A model generated the notes under the pieces. The model was not told the origin of the DNA. It searched no databases and saw nothing but the letters and a program-made list of their open reading frames with translations. Position numbers and translations under genes: made by a program. Positions 1 to 6,696 of a DNA stretch of 16,665 nucleotides are shown piece by piece. Every line of letters starts with the position of its first letter. The first letter of the stretch is position 1. The stretch comes from Clostridia bacterium (GTDB lineage Bacteria > Bacillota > Clostridia > Oscillospirales > CAG-382): positions 1 through 16,665 of the forward strand of contig JAGBCG010000255.1 in assembly GCA_017938055.1 (NCBI GenBank), given 5' to 3'.

Positions 1-344
1 ATGAACATCATCATGAGCATGACGAGCACTGTACCTGCGGTTGCCATGACCACGACCACCATCATCACGCCGATGAAGTATTTACAAGCTGGGGAATTGA
101 AACAATTCATAAGTATACAAAAGAGCAGATTGAAGGCTTTATGCAAAAGCTTTCCAACGAAGAAGAATACGGCTTTGTATTGCGGGCAAAGGGCATTGTA
201 GAATCTCCCGACGGCTCATGGATTCACTTTGACTATGTTCCATCCTCATGGGATGTACGCACAGGCTGTGCGGATGTAACAGGCAAGATATGTGTTATAG
301 GCTCAAAGCTTAATGAAGAAAAAATTAAGGCTTTGTTTGAATAA
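1..344 (+). CDS. CobW-family G3E GTPase/metallochaperone, C-terminal part (partial at window start)
   Basis: The open frame reads in from the left edge (first complete codon at base 3) to TAA at 342-344, about 113 residues. It opens with a dense His/Cys/Asp/Glu stretch including EHHHEHDEHCTCGCH and HDHDHHHH. It continues into a CobW C-terminal domain, with FTSWGIET, FVLRAKGIV and WIHFDYVP matching its usual pattern. The GTPase domain lies outside the window. Proteins of this family deliver or insert metal ions (Zn, Co, Ni) using GTP, and the His-rich stretch is typical of a metal-binding loop. A Met codon at 141 is in frame but internal, since the domain clearly begins upstream of it. The next gene, 43 bases downstream, is a second G3E-like GTPase, so the two probably act on the same metal. 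Which metal cannot be told. Family assignment is confident; the substrate is unknown. Confidence 0.88.
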   Translation, partial: EHHHEHDEHCTCGCHDHDHHHHADEVFTSWGIETIHKYTKEQIEGFMQKLSNEEEYGFVLRAKGIVESPDGSWIHFDYVPSSWDVRTGCADVTGKICVIGSKLNEEKIKALFE

Positions 345-387
345 TTCTTGAAATTTAAATTTTGACATTAAGACAGAGGTAATAAAT

Positions 388-1335
388 ATGGAAATACCTG
401 TATATCTTTTTACGGGTTTTCTGGATTCGGGCAAGACAAAGTTCATTCAGGAAACGCTGGAGGATGCAAATTTCAATAACGGCGAAAAGATACTGCTTGT
501 AGTATGTGAGCAAGGTGAGGAGGAATACAATTCTGACCTTTTCCCCGGCGACAACGTAACAATTTGCACTGTGGAAGACAAAACTATGCTCACAAAGCAA
601 TATCTTGATAAGGCTGCAACAGACTCAAAAGCTGAGCGTATACTAATTGAATATAACGGCATGTGGATGCTTGACGAGCTTTATGCAGCACTTCCGGATA
701 ACTGGCTTGTATATCAGGAAATGATGTTTGCCGATGCTGGCAGCTTTGAAAGCTACAATGCAAATATGCGTTCACTTGTGGGCGACAAGCTTAAAAGCTG
801 TGAAATGTGCGTGTTTAACAGGGCAAAAAAGGATTTTGACAAAATGGCAATTCACAAGATTGTTCGCTCGGTTTCAAGACGTGCTCAGATTGCATATGAA
901 TATTTCGACGGCGTTGTGGAATATGATGATATTGAAGATCCGCTGCCTTTTGACAAAAACGCTCCCATTATCGAAATTGCGGACGAGGACTATGGTCTGT
1001 GGTACCGTGATTTTGCTGAAAACACAAAGGATTATATCGGCAAAACCGTGAAAATTACAGCTCTTGTTGTCAGAAACAAGCTTATTAACGTAAAGTCTGA
1101 AATGATTGTGGGCAGACAAATTATGACCTGCTGTGCAGATGATATTGCTTTTAAGGGCATGCTGTGCAAAAATCCAAATGCTATGGACTTTGCTCAGGGA
1201 GAATGGGTATGCCTTACAGCTAAAATCTCAATGGAAAAGCACAGGGTTTACAAGAGCGAAAACGGTCCGGTGCTGACTTGCGTTTCATGTGAAAAAACCA
1301 CACAGCCGCTAAAACCTGTAGCAGATTTCTTTTAA
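388..1335 (+). CDS. Divergent G3E/CobW-like GTPase fused to a YcgQ/DUF1980-like C-terminal domain
   Basis: A 315-residue protein. The N-terminus has a clear P-loop, GFLDSGKT (residues 10-17), in the setting typical of G3E GTPases (PVYLFTGFLDSGKT). The rest of the GTPase core is divergent. The family CxCC motif is absent (the corresponding stretch reads TICTVEDK), the usual IETTGLADP-like segment is IEYNGMWML, and the NKxD base-recognition motif appears as FNRAKKD. From about residue 195 there is a different domain: YIGKTVKITALVV, then VGRQIMTCCADD (Cys248 and Cys249) and EWVCLTAKI. This resembles the C-terminal domain of YcgQ/TIGR03943 proteins, which pair with YcgR-type permeases. A start at ATG 388 is supported by GAGGT at 375-379. 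It follows a CobW-type gene and probably shares its transcript. A role in metal homeostasis is inferred; GTPase activity is uncertain given the changed motifs. Confidence 0.8.
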   Translation: MEIPVYLFTGFLDSGKTKFIQETLEDANFNNGEKILLVVCEQGEEEYNSDLFPGDNVTICTVEDKTMLTKQYLDKAATDSKAERILIEYNGMWMLDELYAALPDNWLVYQEMMFADAGSFESYNANMRSLVGDKLKSCEMCVFNRAKKDFDKMAIHKIVRSVSRRAQIAYEYFDGVVEYDDIEDPLPFDKNAPIIEIADEDYGLWYRDFAENTKDYIGKTVKITALVVRNKLINVKSEMIVGRQIMTCCADDIAFKGMLCKNPNAMDFAQGEWVCLTAKISMEKHRVYKSENGPVLTCVSCEKTTQPLKPVADFF

Positions 1336-1343
1336 GTAAATAA

Positions 1344-1359
1344 CCCGTGGCGAAACGGG
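1344..1359 (+). other. Small hairpin in the leader between the GTPase gene and rnj
   Basis: CCCGT (1344-1348) pairs perfectly with ACGGG (1355-1359) around a GGCGAA loop. No T-run follows, so it is not an obvious intrinsic terminator. It lies about 40 bases before the RNase J start and could protect or mark the 5' end of the rnj mRNA. A 5-bp stem is short and may be chance. Confidence 0.3.
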
Positions 1360-1399
1360 AAAGAATATAAATACCAAAAACAGGAAAGGAGAGATATAT

Positions 1400-3151
1400 T
1401 TGTCAAACAATAATGCAAAAGCCACAAGTGGCACTACATGGCATTATAATAAGAGCAAAAACAGAAATGCCGGTGAGCAAAAGAAAAAGAATTTGTCCAA
1501 GTTCAGGGTAATACCTCTTGGAGGTCTTGGAGAAATCGGCAAGAACATGACAGTTGTGGAATATGAAGACCAGATGCTTGTTGTGGATTGCGGAATAGGC
1601 TTTCCCGACGACAGTATGCCGGGTGTTGACCTTGTAATTCCCGATACCACATATCTTGAGGAAAATGCCCACAAGCTTCAGGGCTTTGTGCTTACACACG
1701 GACACGAAGACCATATAGGTGCACTTCCTTATGTTTTGAGAATGGTAAATGCACCTGTTTACGGAACACTTTTGACACTGGGTATTGTTGAGTCAAAGCT
1801 TGAAGAACACGGACTTGTAAAGTCTGCTTCACTTAATCAGGTTAATGCGGGTGATAAAATAAAACTGGGAAAATTTTCAGTGGAGTTTATTCATGTAAAT
1901 CATTCTATAGCCGATGCCTGTGCAATAGCCATAACCACAGGGGCAGGAACATTGCTGTTCTCGGGCGACTTTAAAATAGATTTAACACCCATTCAGGGCG
2001 AGCCTATGGATTTGGCACGTTTTGGAGAATTAGGCAAAGAGGGCGTGCTTGCATTGTTTATGGAATCAACAAATTCCGAGCGTGCGGGATATACCATGTC
2101 CGAAAGAACAGTAGGTCACTCTTTAAGAGAAATTTTTCTGTCCAATACTGATAAAAGAATAATTATTGCAACATTTTCCTCCAATGTTCACCGTGTACAG
2201 CAGATAATCGACTATTCCCATAAGTGCGGAAGAAAGGTTGTGCTGTCGGGAAGAAGCATGGTAACTATTATCAATGCGGCAGTTAAGTATGGATATATGG
2301 ATATTCCTGAGGGAACAATTATTGACATTAACGAAACTAAACGCTTTAAGCCCTCAGAAATCACCATAGTAACAACAGGAACACAGGGCGAGCCTATGAG
2401 TGCATTGTCCAGAATGGCATTTTCCGAACACGATAAGGTGACGCTTGGCGAGGACGATTTGGTAGTAATTTCTGCTTCAACTATACCGGGAAATGAAAAG
2501 GATGTAACCAAAATCACAAATGAACTGCTTAAAAAGGGCGTAACATTGCTTAATGATGAGGTTGCAGACGTGCATGTTTCGGGACATGCTTGTGCGGAGG
2601 AATTAAAGCTTCTTATCCATATGACAAAGCCCAGATATTTTGTGCCAATGCATGGCGAATACAGACACTTAAAGCGTAATTGCCAGCTTGCAAAGGATAT
2701 GGGAATAGATGTCACAAATACATGTATTGCAGAAATTGGCGACTGTCTTGAAATTGGCACTGACGTATTCAGAATTATAGAGAAAGTGCCGTCAGGAAAG
2801 GTGCTTATTGACGGACTTGGTGTTGGAGATGTTGGAAGCGTTGTGCTTCGTGACAGAAGACATCTTGCTGAGGACGGTATAATAATAGTTGTGAGCAGTA
2901 TAGATATGGACAGCATGCAGATTATGTCGGGACCTGATATTGTTTCAAGAGGCTTTGTATATGTCAAGGAGTCTGAGGAGCTTATGGACGGACTGCGTCA
3001 TAAAGCACAGGAGGTTCTCGAAAAGTGCCTTGATGACGGTGTGAGCGAATATAATGTTATCAAGGGAAGAATTAAGGACGTGCTTACAAACTATATTTAT
3101 TCAATTACAAAGCGTAAACCCATGATATTACCAATAATCATGGAGGTTTAG
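1400..3151 (+). CDS. rnj: Ribonuclease J
   Basis: A metallo-beta-lactamase/beta-CASP ribonuclease of 583 residues that acts in mRNA decay and rRNA/5'-end processing as an endonuclease and 5'-3' exonuclease. Visible hallmarks in order are RVIPLGGLGEIGKNM (36-50), VVDCGIGFPD, the zinc-binding HGHEDH (100-105), HVNHSIADA, FSGDFKID, the beta-CASP segment ATFSSNVHR and SGRSM, and the C-terminal metal/phosphate-binding SGHACAEEL and PMHGEYRHL. The start is TTG at 1400, chosen because AGGAAAGGAG lies just upstream (1382-1391) and no ATG suits the N-terminus. The first ~33 residues are an Asn/Lys-rich basic tail before the conserved core, a common extension in clostridial homologues. Its 3' end carries the ribosome binding site of the DnaD gene, so the two are translationally linked. 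Identity is very secure; J1 versus J2 cannot be decided. Confidence 0.96.
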   Translation: MSNNNAKATSGTTWHYNKSKNRNAGEQKKKNLSKFRVIPLGGLGEIGKNMTVVEYEDQMLVVDCGIGFPDDSMPGVDLVIPDTTYLEENAHKLQGFVLTHGHEDHIGALPYVLRMVNAPVYGTLLTLGIVESKLEEHGLVKSASLNQVNAGDKIKLGKFSVEFIHVNHSIADACAIAITTGAGTLLFSGDFKIDLTPIQGEPMDLARFGELGKEGVLALFMESTNSERAGYTMSERTVGHSLREIFLSNTDKRIIIATFSSNVHRVQQIIDYSHKCGRKVVLSGRSMVTIINAAVKYGYMDIPEGTIIDINETKRFKPSEITIVTTGTQGEPMSALSRMAFSEHDKVTLGEDDLVVISASTIPGNEKDVTKITNELLKKGVTLLNDEVADVHVSGHACAEELKLLIHMTKPRYFVPMHGEYRHLKRNCQLAKDMGIDVTNTCIAEIGDCLEIGTDVFRIIEKVPSGKVLIDGLGVGDVGSVVLRDRRHLAEDGIIIVVSSIDMDSMQIMSGPDIVSRGFVYVKESEELMDGLRHKAQEVLEKCLDDGVSEYNVIKGRIKDVLTNYIYSITKRKPMILPIIMEV

Positions 3152-3155
3152 GGGT

Positions 3156-4118
3156 ATGTATTTTAACAAAGAAACGGACGGCGTATTTTTAATGCCCAAA
3201 AAGGCATTGGAATACGTGAATAATGCAAAAAAATCAGAGCTTAAGGTGCTGATGTATCTTTTTGCAAAAAAGGACGATTTTTCGGTGGAAATGGCAAAGA
3301 GTGAGCTTTGTGAGTCGGCGGACAGCATTATGTCCGCCATAGCTTACTGGCGTGGTGCGGGAATTATAAGCGACAGCGAGCAAACATTACAGGATTCAAG
3401 AACAGAAAATTCTCCCCTTTCCTGTCAGACACCTGACAAAACAAAGCACGCCCAGTCGGAAAAGGGATATTCCACTCTTGAAATTGCGGATATGCGTAAA
3501 AACGACAGTGATTTTTCTCACCTTGTGGAATATATACAGAGCGTTACAGGAGAGCTGTTAAACAGTGCAAAGCAAGGGGATTTGCTGTATCTGTACGACG
3601 GTCTTGGAATGCAGTGTGATGTGATAATGGGTGTTGCGGCACACTGTGCGGATGAAGACAAAAAGAAGATAAGATATATCGTAAAAACGGCAGAGGGAAT
3701 ACATAACGACGGAGTAAGAAGTTATAAGGAGCTTGAAAGCTATCTTGCGGCAAAAAACAGATATAAGGAATACGCAACCTTTATAAAAAAGCTTATAGGT
3801 GCTGCAGACAGAGCCTTGAGTGCAGCAGAAGAAAAGATAGTAAAGAAGTGGGAAAGCGAGTTTTGCACTTCAAGAGAGCTTGTTAGCTATGCCTATGAAA
3901 GAACTATAGCACTAATAGCAAAACCGTCGTTGCCTTATATGTCGAAAATTATCGAAGGCTGGCATAATGAGGGAATAACCACTCTTGAACAGGCACATCA
4001 GCAGGCACAAAAGAATTCGGGCACACAAAGAAGCGGCGTGACTATTACCGAAAAAGCAAAAAAAGCAGGCTTTGATATAGACCTTGAGGATATATTTGAA
4101 AAGCCGGGTCAAGAATGA
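3156..4118 (+). CDS. DnaD-domain replication-initiation/primosome protein
   Basis: A 320-residue protein. Residues ~107-205 look like one DnaD-type helical domain (IADMRKNDSDFSHLVEYIQ, then LLYLYDGLGM and YIVKTAEGIHNDGVRSYKELE). Residues ~222-285 form a second, C-terminal one containing the hallmark YxxxIxxxW as YMSKIIEGW (Y261, I265, W269) with KPSLPYMSKI. The N-terminal ~100 residues are probably a winged-helix region (LKVLMYLFAKKDDFSVEMAKSEL pattern). DnaD-family proteins of Firmicutes bind and remodel DNA and help load the replicative helicase. Clostridia often carry several paralogues of this tandem form, so a specific gene name is not given. The start ATG lies 5 bases after the rnj stop, with GGAGG at 3142-3146 inside the end of rnj. 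The ATPase gene follows after 10 bases. Family is secure; exact role is inferred. Confidence 0.88.
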   Translation: MYFNKETDGVFLMPKKALEYVNNAKKSELKVLMYLFAKKDDFSVEMAKSELCESADSIMSAIAYWRGAGIISDSEQTLQDSRTENSPLSCQTPDKTKHAQSEKGYSTLEIADMRKNDSDFSHLVEYIQSVTGELLNSAKQGDLLYLYDGLGMQCDVIMGVAAHCADEDKKKIRYIVKTAEGIHNDGVRSYKELESYLAAKNRYKEYATFIKKLIGAADRALSAAEEKIVKKWESEFCTSRELVSYAYERTIALIAKPSLPYMSKIIEGWHNEGITTLEQAHQQAQKNSGTQRSGVTITEKAKKAGFDIDLEDIFEKPGQE

Positions 4119-4128
4119 GGAAGATTTC

Positions 4129-6327
4129 ATGAAAATAAACAAGCTTGTGATTGATAGCTTTGGAAAGCTGGAGGATGTAAGCATCGGGCTTGACGAGAGA
4201 GTTACTGTCATAACAGGAAAAAATGAGGCGGGCAAAAGCAGTATAGCTTCATTTATAAAATACATGCTTTATGGTTTTTCAAGTTCACGAAGCGGTGATT
4301 TGACGGAAAACTCCAAGAAAAAGTACATGCCCTGGGATAAAGACCGTTGCGGCGGGGAGATGTATTTTACTTCAAAGGATGGCAAAAGCTACAGAGCTGT
4401 AAGACAGACCTCGGCAAAAAATCAAAGCGGTGTATTTGACAGCGACGGTATGCCCACTGACATTATTGAAGCGGGACAGCATTTTTTTGGCGTTGACGAA
4501 GCAAGCTTTAAAAAGACGGCATTTATCGGCGAGAGCAGTGTAAGCTTTTCGGATTCGGGAGAGCTTGACGAGGCAATACGCAATATGGTGTACAGTGCCG
4601 ACGAGGGAGTTGACAGCTCAAAAGCACTGAAAAAGCTTGATGCTTTACGCAAGTATTATCTTGGAAAAAGCGGGAAAAGCGGAGAAATTGCAAAGCTTTC
4701 CTGTGAAATAGACGAGCTTGAAAAAAGTCTTGAAAAATGGCAAGGCGGTCATAAGGAGCTGATGAGTGCCGAGTACAATTTAAGAGAGCTTCAGAACAAA
4801 ATAGCTTTTAATGCTTCTCACAAGAACAGACTTGAAAGCGAGTGGCAAAACCTTGAGGCTTTAAAGGCAAAGAATATGCTTTCTGAGGCACAGAGGCTAA
4901 AAAGTGAGGCTTGTGACAGTAAGGACGCCTTTGAGCAGCACCTTGTGACTATGCAAAACGGCACATTTATGCCGGATGAAGCCTTTGCGGCAGCTCTTGA
5001 TGAGCTTTTAAGGGGTATTGCATCAGATAATGCTGCCTTAAAGGACGGTGCGGAAGATGTTGAAAATGCGAAAAAGAACGTTGAAAGTGTATATACCGAC
5101 CAAAAGCAAAGACAGTTAAGCACCCGTCTTGAAGAAAACGGCAACACGGCAGAACAGGTAATGACACAGCTTTCAGAGCTGTGTTCAAAGGCAAAGAAAT
5201 ATCTTGCTCTTGGCGTTCTTTTTACAGTGTTGTTGATTACAATACCTGTTGCAGTTGTGTTCTTTGTAAAAAGACAGGGTATTAAAAGAAAAACAGCACA
5301 GCTTTGTAAAACATATGGCTACAATAGTCAAAGAGAGCTTGAAGCGGCATTGTTGTCCGTTTCCTCGTTCAGAAGCGTTGAAAAGAGTGCAAGGGACATT
5401 CTGAAAAATGCTGTCCAGAAGCGTATTCAGGCAGAAAACGATCTTCAAAAAAAGTACAGTCAGCTTTCTCAGCAAGCAAATCTTTGCGGCATTGAAACTG
5501 ATCAAAGCAATCCGCTTCTTTTTGATTCTGCAAGGGAATATCTTGCAAAGCTTAAGGTGTGGCTTGACACAAAAGACACCCTTAAAGCAAAGTGTGAGCG
5601 TGACAGAGTGGCATACACTGCCTATGTAAGCTCAGTAAATCTTGACGAGCTTGAAAGCAAGGCACAAGCTTATGACAGTACCGTTGAAGTGCGTGATGAG
5701 GCTGTTATAAAGCGTGAGCTTGCCTTCTACACACAGGCAAATGAGGCACTGTCGGTAAAGGAAAGAGAGCTTGAAAAAACAGCGGCAGTTCTTGCAGGAA
5801 CACTTCCAAAGCCTGCAGAAATACAGAGTAGAATAATATCTCTTACAGCCATGCGTGATGAAATGAAAAACAAGCACGAGGCTCTTGAAATGGCAATATC
5901 CACCCTTGAAAATGCCTGTGATAGTATGAAAAAACAGGCAGCACCCCTTATTGCCGCCGAGTCGGGACATTTGTTTTCAAAAATTACTCATGGCAAATAC
6001 AGCAATCTTTATACCAATAGTACAATGAGTTTGTCGTTCGGTGATGAACAAACGTCATTGCCGCGTGATGCAGGTTATCTCAGTACGGGAACACGTGAGG
6101 CGGCATACATAAGCTTGAGAATTGCACTTTGCAAGTTTTTGTATAAGGAAGAGCCGGTTTTGGTGTTTGACGATGCTTTCAGTCATCTTGATGACACAAG
6201 ACTTAAAAGCACCCTCGATTATCTGTGGACTCTCAGCGAGGAATTTCAAATAATCATTCTTTCCTGTCATAACCGTGAAAAAGAATTTTTTGACGGCAAG
6301 TGCAAGATTATTGACTTTGAAATTTAA
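4129..6327 (+). CDS. YhaN/SbcC-like coiled-coil AAA-type ATPase with a central membrane segment
   Basis: A 732-residue SMC/Rad50-type ATPase. The N-terminus reads MKINKLVIDSFGKLEDV, with Walker A GKNEAGKS at 30-37. The C-terminus has an ABC-type signature LSTGTREAAY (from 651), Walker B PVLVFDD (676-682) followed by the D-loop SHLDD, and an H-switch in ILSCHNREK. Two long Lys/Glu/Leu-rich coiled-coil arms lie between. They flank one strongly hydrophobic stretch (residues ~359-380) followed by basic KRQGIKRK, which looks like a transmembrane or membrane-hairpin segment; B. subtilis YhaN also carries hydrophobic segments mid-protein. ATG 4129 is preferred over an in-frame ATG at 4084, which lies inside the DnaD gene, because AGGAAG (4118-4123) precedes it and the conserved N-terminus starts there. 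Relatives work with an Mre11/SbcD-like nuclease (YhaO), but none is adjacent here. A DNA-repair or chromosome role is inferred. Confidence 0.82.
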   Translation: MKINKLVIDSFGKLEDVSIGLDERVTVITGKNEAGKSSIASFIKYMLYGFSSSRSGDLTENSKKKYMPWDKDRCGGEMYFTSKDGKSYRAVRQTSAKNQSGVFDSDGMPTDIIEAGQHFFGVDEASFKKTAFIGESSVSFSDSGELDEAIRNMVYSADEGVDSSKALKKLDALRKYYLGKSGKSGEIAKLSCEIDELEKSLEKWQGGHKELMSAEYNLRELQNKIAFNASHKNRLESEWQNLEALKAKNMLSEAQRLKSEACDSKDAFEQHLVTMQNGTFMPDEAFAAALDELLRGIASDNAALKDGAEDVENAKKNVESVYTDQKQRQLSTRLEENGNTAEQVMTQLSELCSKAKKYLALGVLFTVLLITIPVAVVFFVKRQGIKRKTAQLCKTYGYNSQRELEAALLSVSSFRSVEKSARDILKNAVQKRIQAENDLQKKYSQLSQQANLCGIETDQSNPLLFDSAREYLAKLKVWLDTKDTLKAKCERDRVAYTAYVSSVNLDELESKAQAYDSTVEVRDEAVIKRELAFYTQANEALSVKERELEKTAAVLAGTLPKPAEIQSRIISLTAMRDEMKNKHEALEMAISTLENACDSMKKQAAPLIAAESGHLFSKITHGKYSNLYTNSTMSLSFGDEQTSLPRDAGYLSTGTREAAYISLRIALCKFLYKEEPVLVFDDAFSHLDDTRLKSTLDYLWTLSEEFQIIILSCHNREKEFFDGKCKIIDFEI

Positions 6328-6346
6328 ATAAAGTTTACTCCCCTAC

Positions 6347-6369
6347 TTTCTCTTTACTAAAAAGAGAAA
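6347..6369. other. Perfect 9-bp hairpin just after the ATPase gene
   Basis: TTTCTCTTT (6347-6355) and AAAGAGAAA (6361-6369) are exact reverse complements around ACTAA. The stem is A/T-rich and lacks a T-run, so it is not a standard terminator. It is the first of a series of hairpins filling this interval. Confidence 0.6.
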
Positions 6370-6370
6370 T

Positions 6371-6388
6371 TGTCGGGACCGCCCGACA
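6371..6388. other. GC-rich 7-bp hairpin
   Basis: TGTCGGG (6371-6377) pairs with CCCGACA (6382-6388) around a four-base loop ACCG. It sits directly after the A/T-rich hairpin. No T-run follows it. It could be a mRNA 3'-end stabiliser or part of a dispersed intergenic repeat; a single window cannot settle this. Confidence 0.55.
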
Positions 6389-6436
6389 GCGGTATTCGCA
6401 GGCAACCTTGGATAATATCGGATTTTTGATGCCCGT

Positions 6437-6481
6437 AAAAACGTCCTGACACCAAACGGCGGTGTCAGGACTGCTTTTTTT
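6437..6481. terminator. Strong bidirectional intrinsic terminator
   Basis: GTCCTGACACC (6443-6453) pairs perfectly with GGTGTCAGGAC (6461-6471) to form an 11-bp stem. On the + strand it is followed by a T-run at 6475-6481, ending the rnj-dnaD-ATPase transcript. On the - strand the A-run at 6437-6441 becomes a T-run after the same stem, so it can also stop transcription from the ABC transporter operon. Confidence 0.9.
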
Positions 6482-6492
6482 GAACTTAAAAT

Positions 6493-6629
6493 TGTCATTC
6501 TGAGCGTAGCAAAGCGAAGTCGAAGAATCTGTTACGTAAAAAATTGCAATTAGCCACTGCCTGTGCAGAAAGCAAAGATGTGCAGATCCTTCGACTACGG
6601 CACTTTATGTGCCTTCGCTCAGGATGACA
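6493..6629. repeat. MITE-like imperfect inverted repeat
   Basis: The left arm (6493-6530) starts TGTCATTCTGAGCG and ends GTCGAAGAATCT. The right arm (6584-6629) begins AGATCCTTCGACT and ends CGCTCAGGATGACA, the near reverse complement. The middle (~53 bases) is unique. The right arm also carries its own small hairpin, GGCAC/GTGCC (6599-6603 with 6609-6613). From memory, arms of this type (TCATTCTGAGCG with TCGAAGAATCT) occur as dispersed intergenic repeats in many bacterial genomes. No coding capacity is seen. Confidence 0.72.
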
Positions 6630-6632
6630 GAC

Positions 6633-6665
6633 CGTAGGGGACGATGTGAGCATCGTCCCATTTTT
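6633..6665 (+). terminator. Hairpin-terminator repeat element, copy 1
   Basis: GGGACGATG (6638-6646) and CATCGTCCC (6651-6659) form a perfect 9-bp stem with loop TGAG, preceded by CGTAG and followed by A and T5 (6661-6665). The same element with two substitutions (loop TGGG, and G instead of A before the T-run) lies in inverted orientation at 15823-15857. It can act as a backup + strand terminator. The repetition suggests a mobile or dispersed terminator element. Confidence 0.75.
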
Positions 6666-6696
6666 GTACAATATTCAATTAGGAATGACAAAATCT

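Noticed and set aside
1..201. A 66-codon frame from ATG 1 with Met/Thr-rich start
   Set aside because: It is the out-of-frame reading of the His-rich segment of the CobW gene, whose correct frame continues to the stop at 344.
1366..1371. TATAAA as a -10 box for an rnj promoter
   Set aside because: No -35-like hexamer lies 16-18 bases upstream (the position holds ACCCGT).
2212..2967. A 251-codon - strand open frame antisense to RNase J
   Set aside because: It is a Ser/Thr/Ile-rich mirror of the rnj coding sequence, with no ribosome binding site or family motif.
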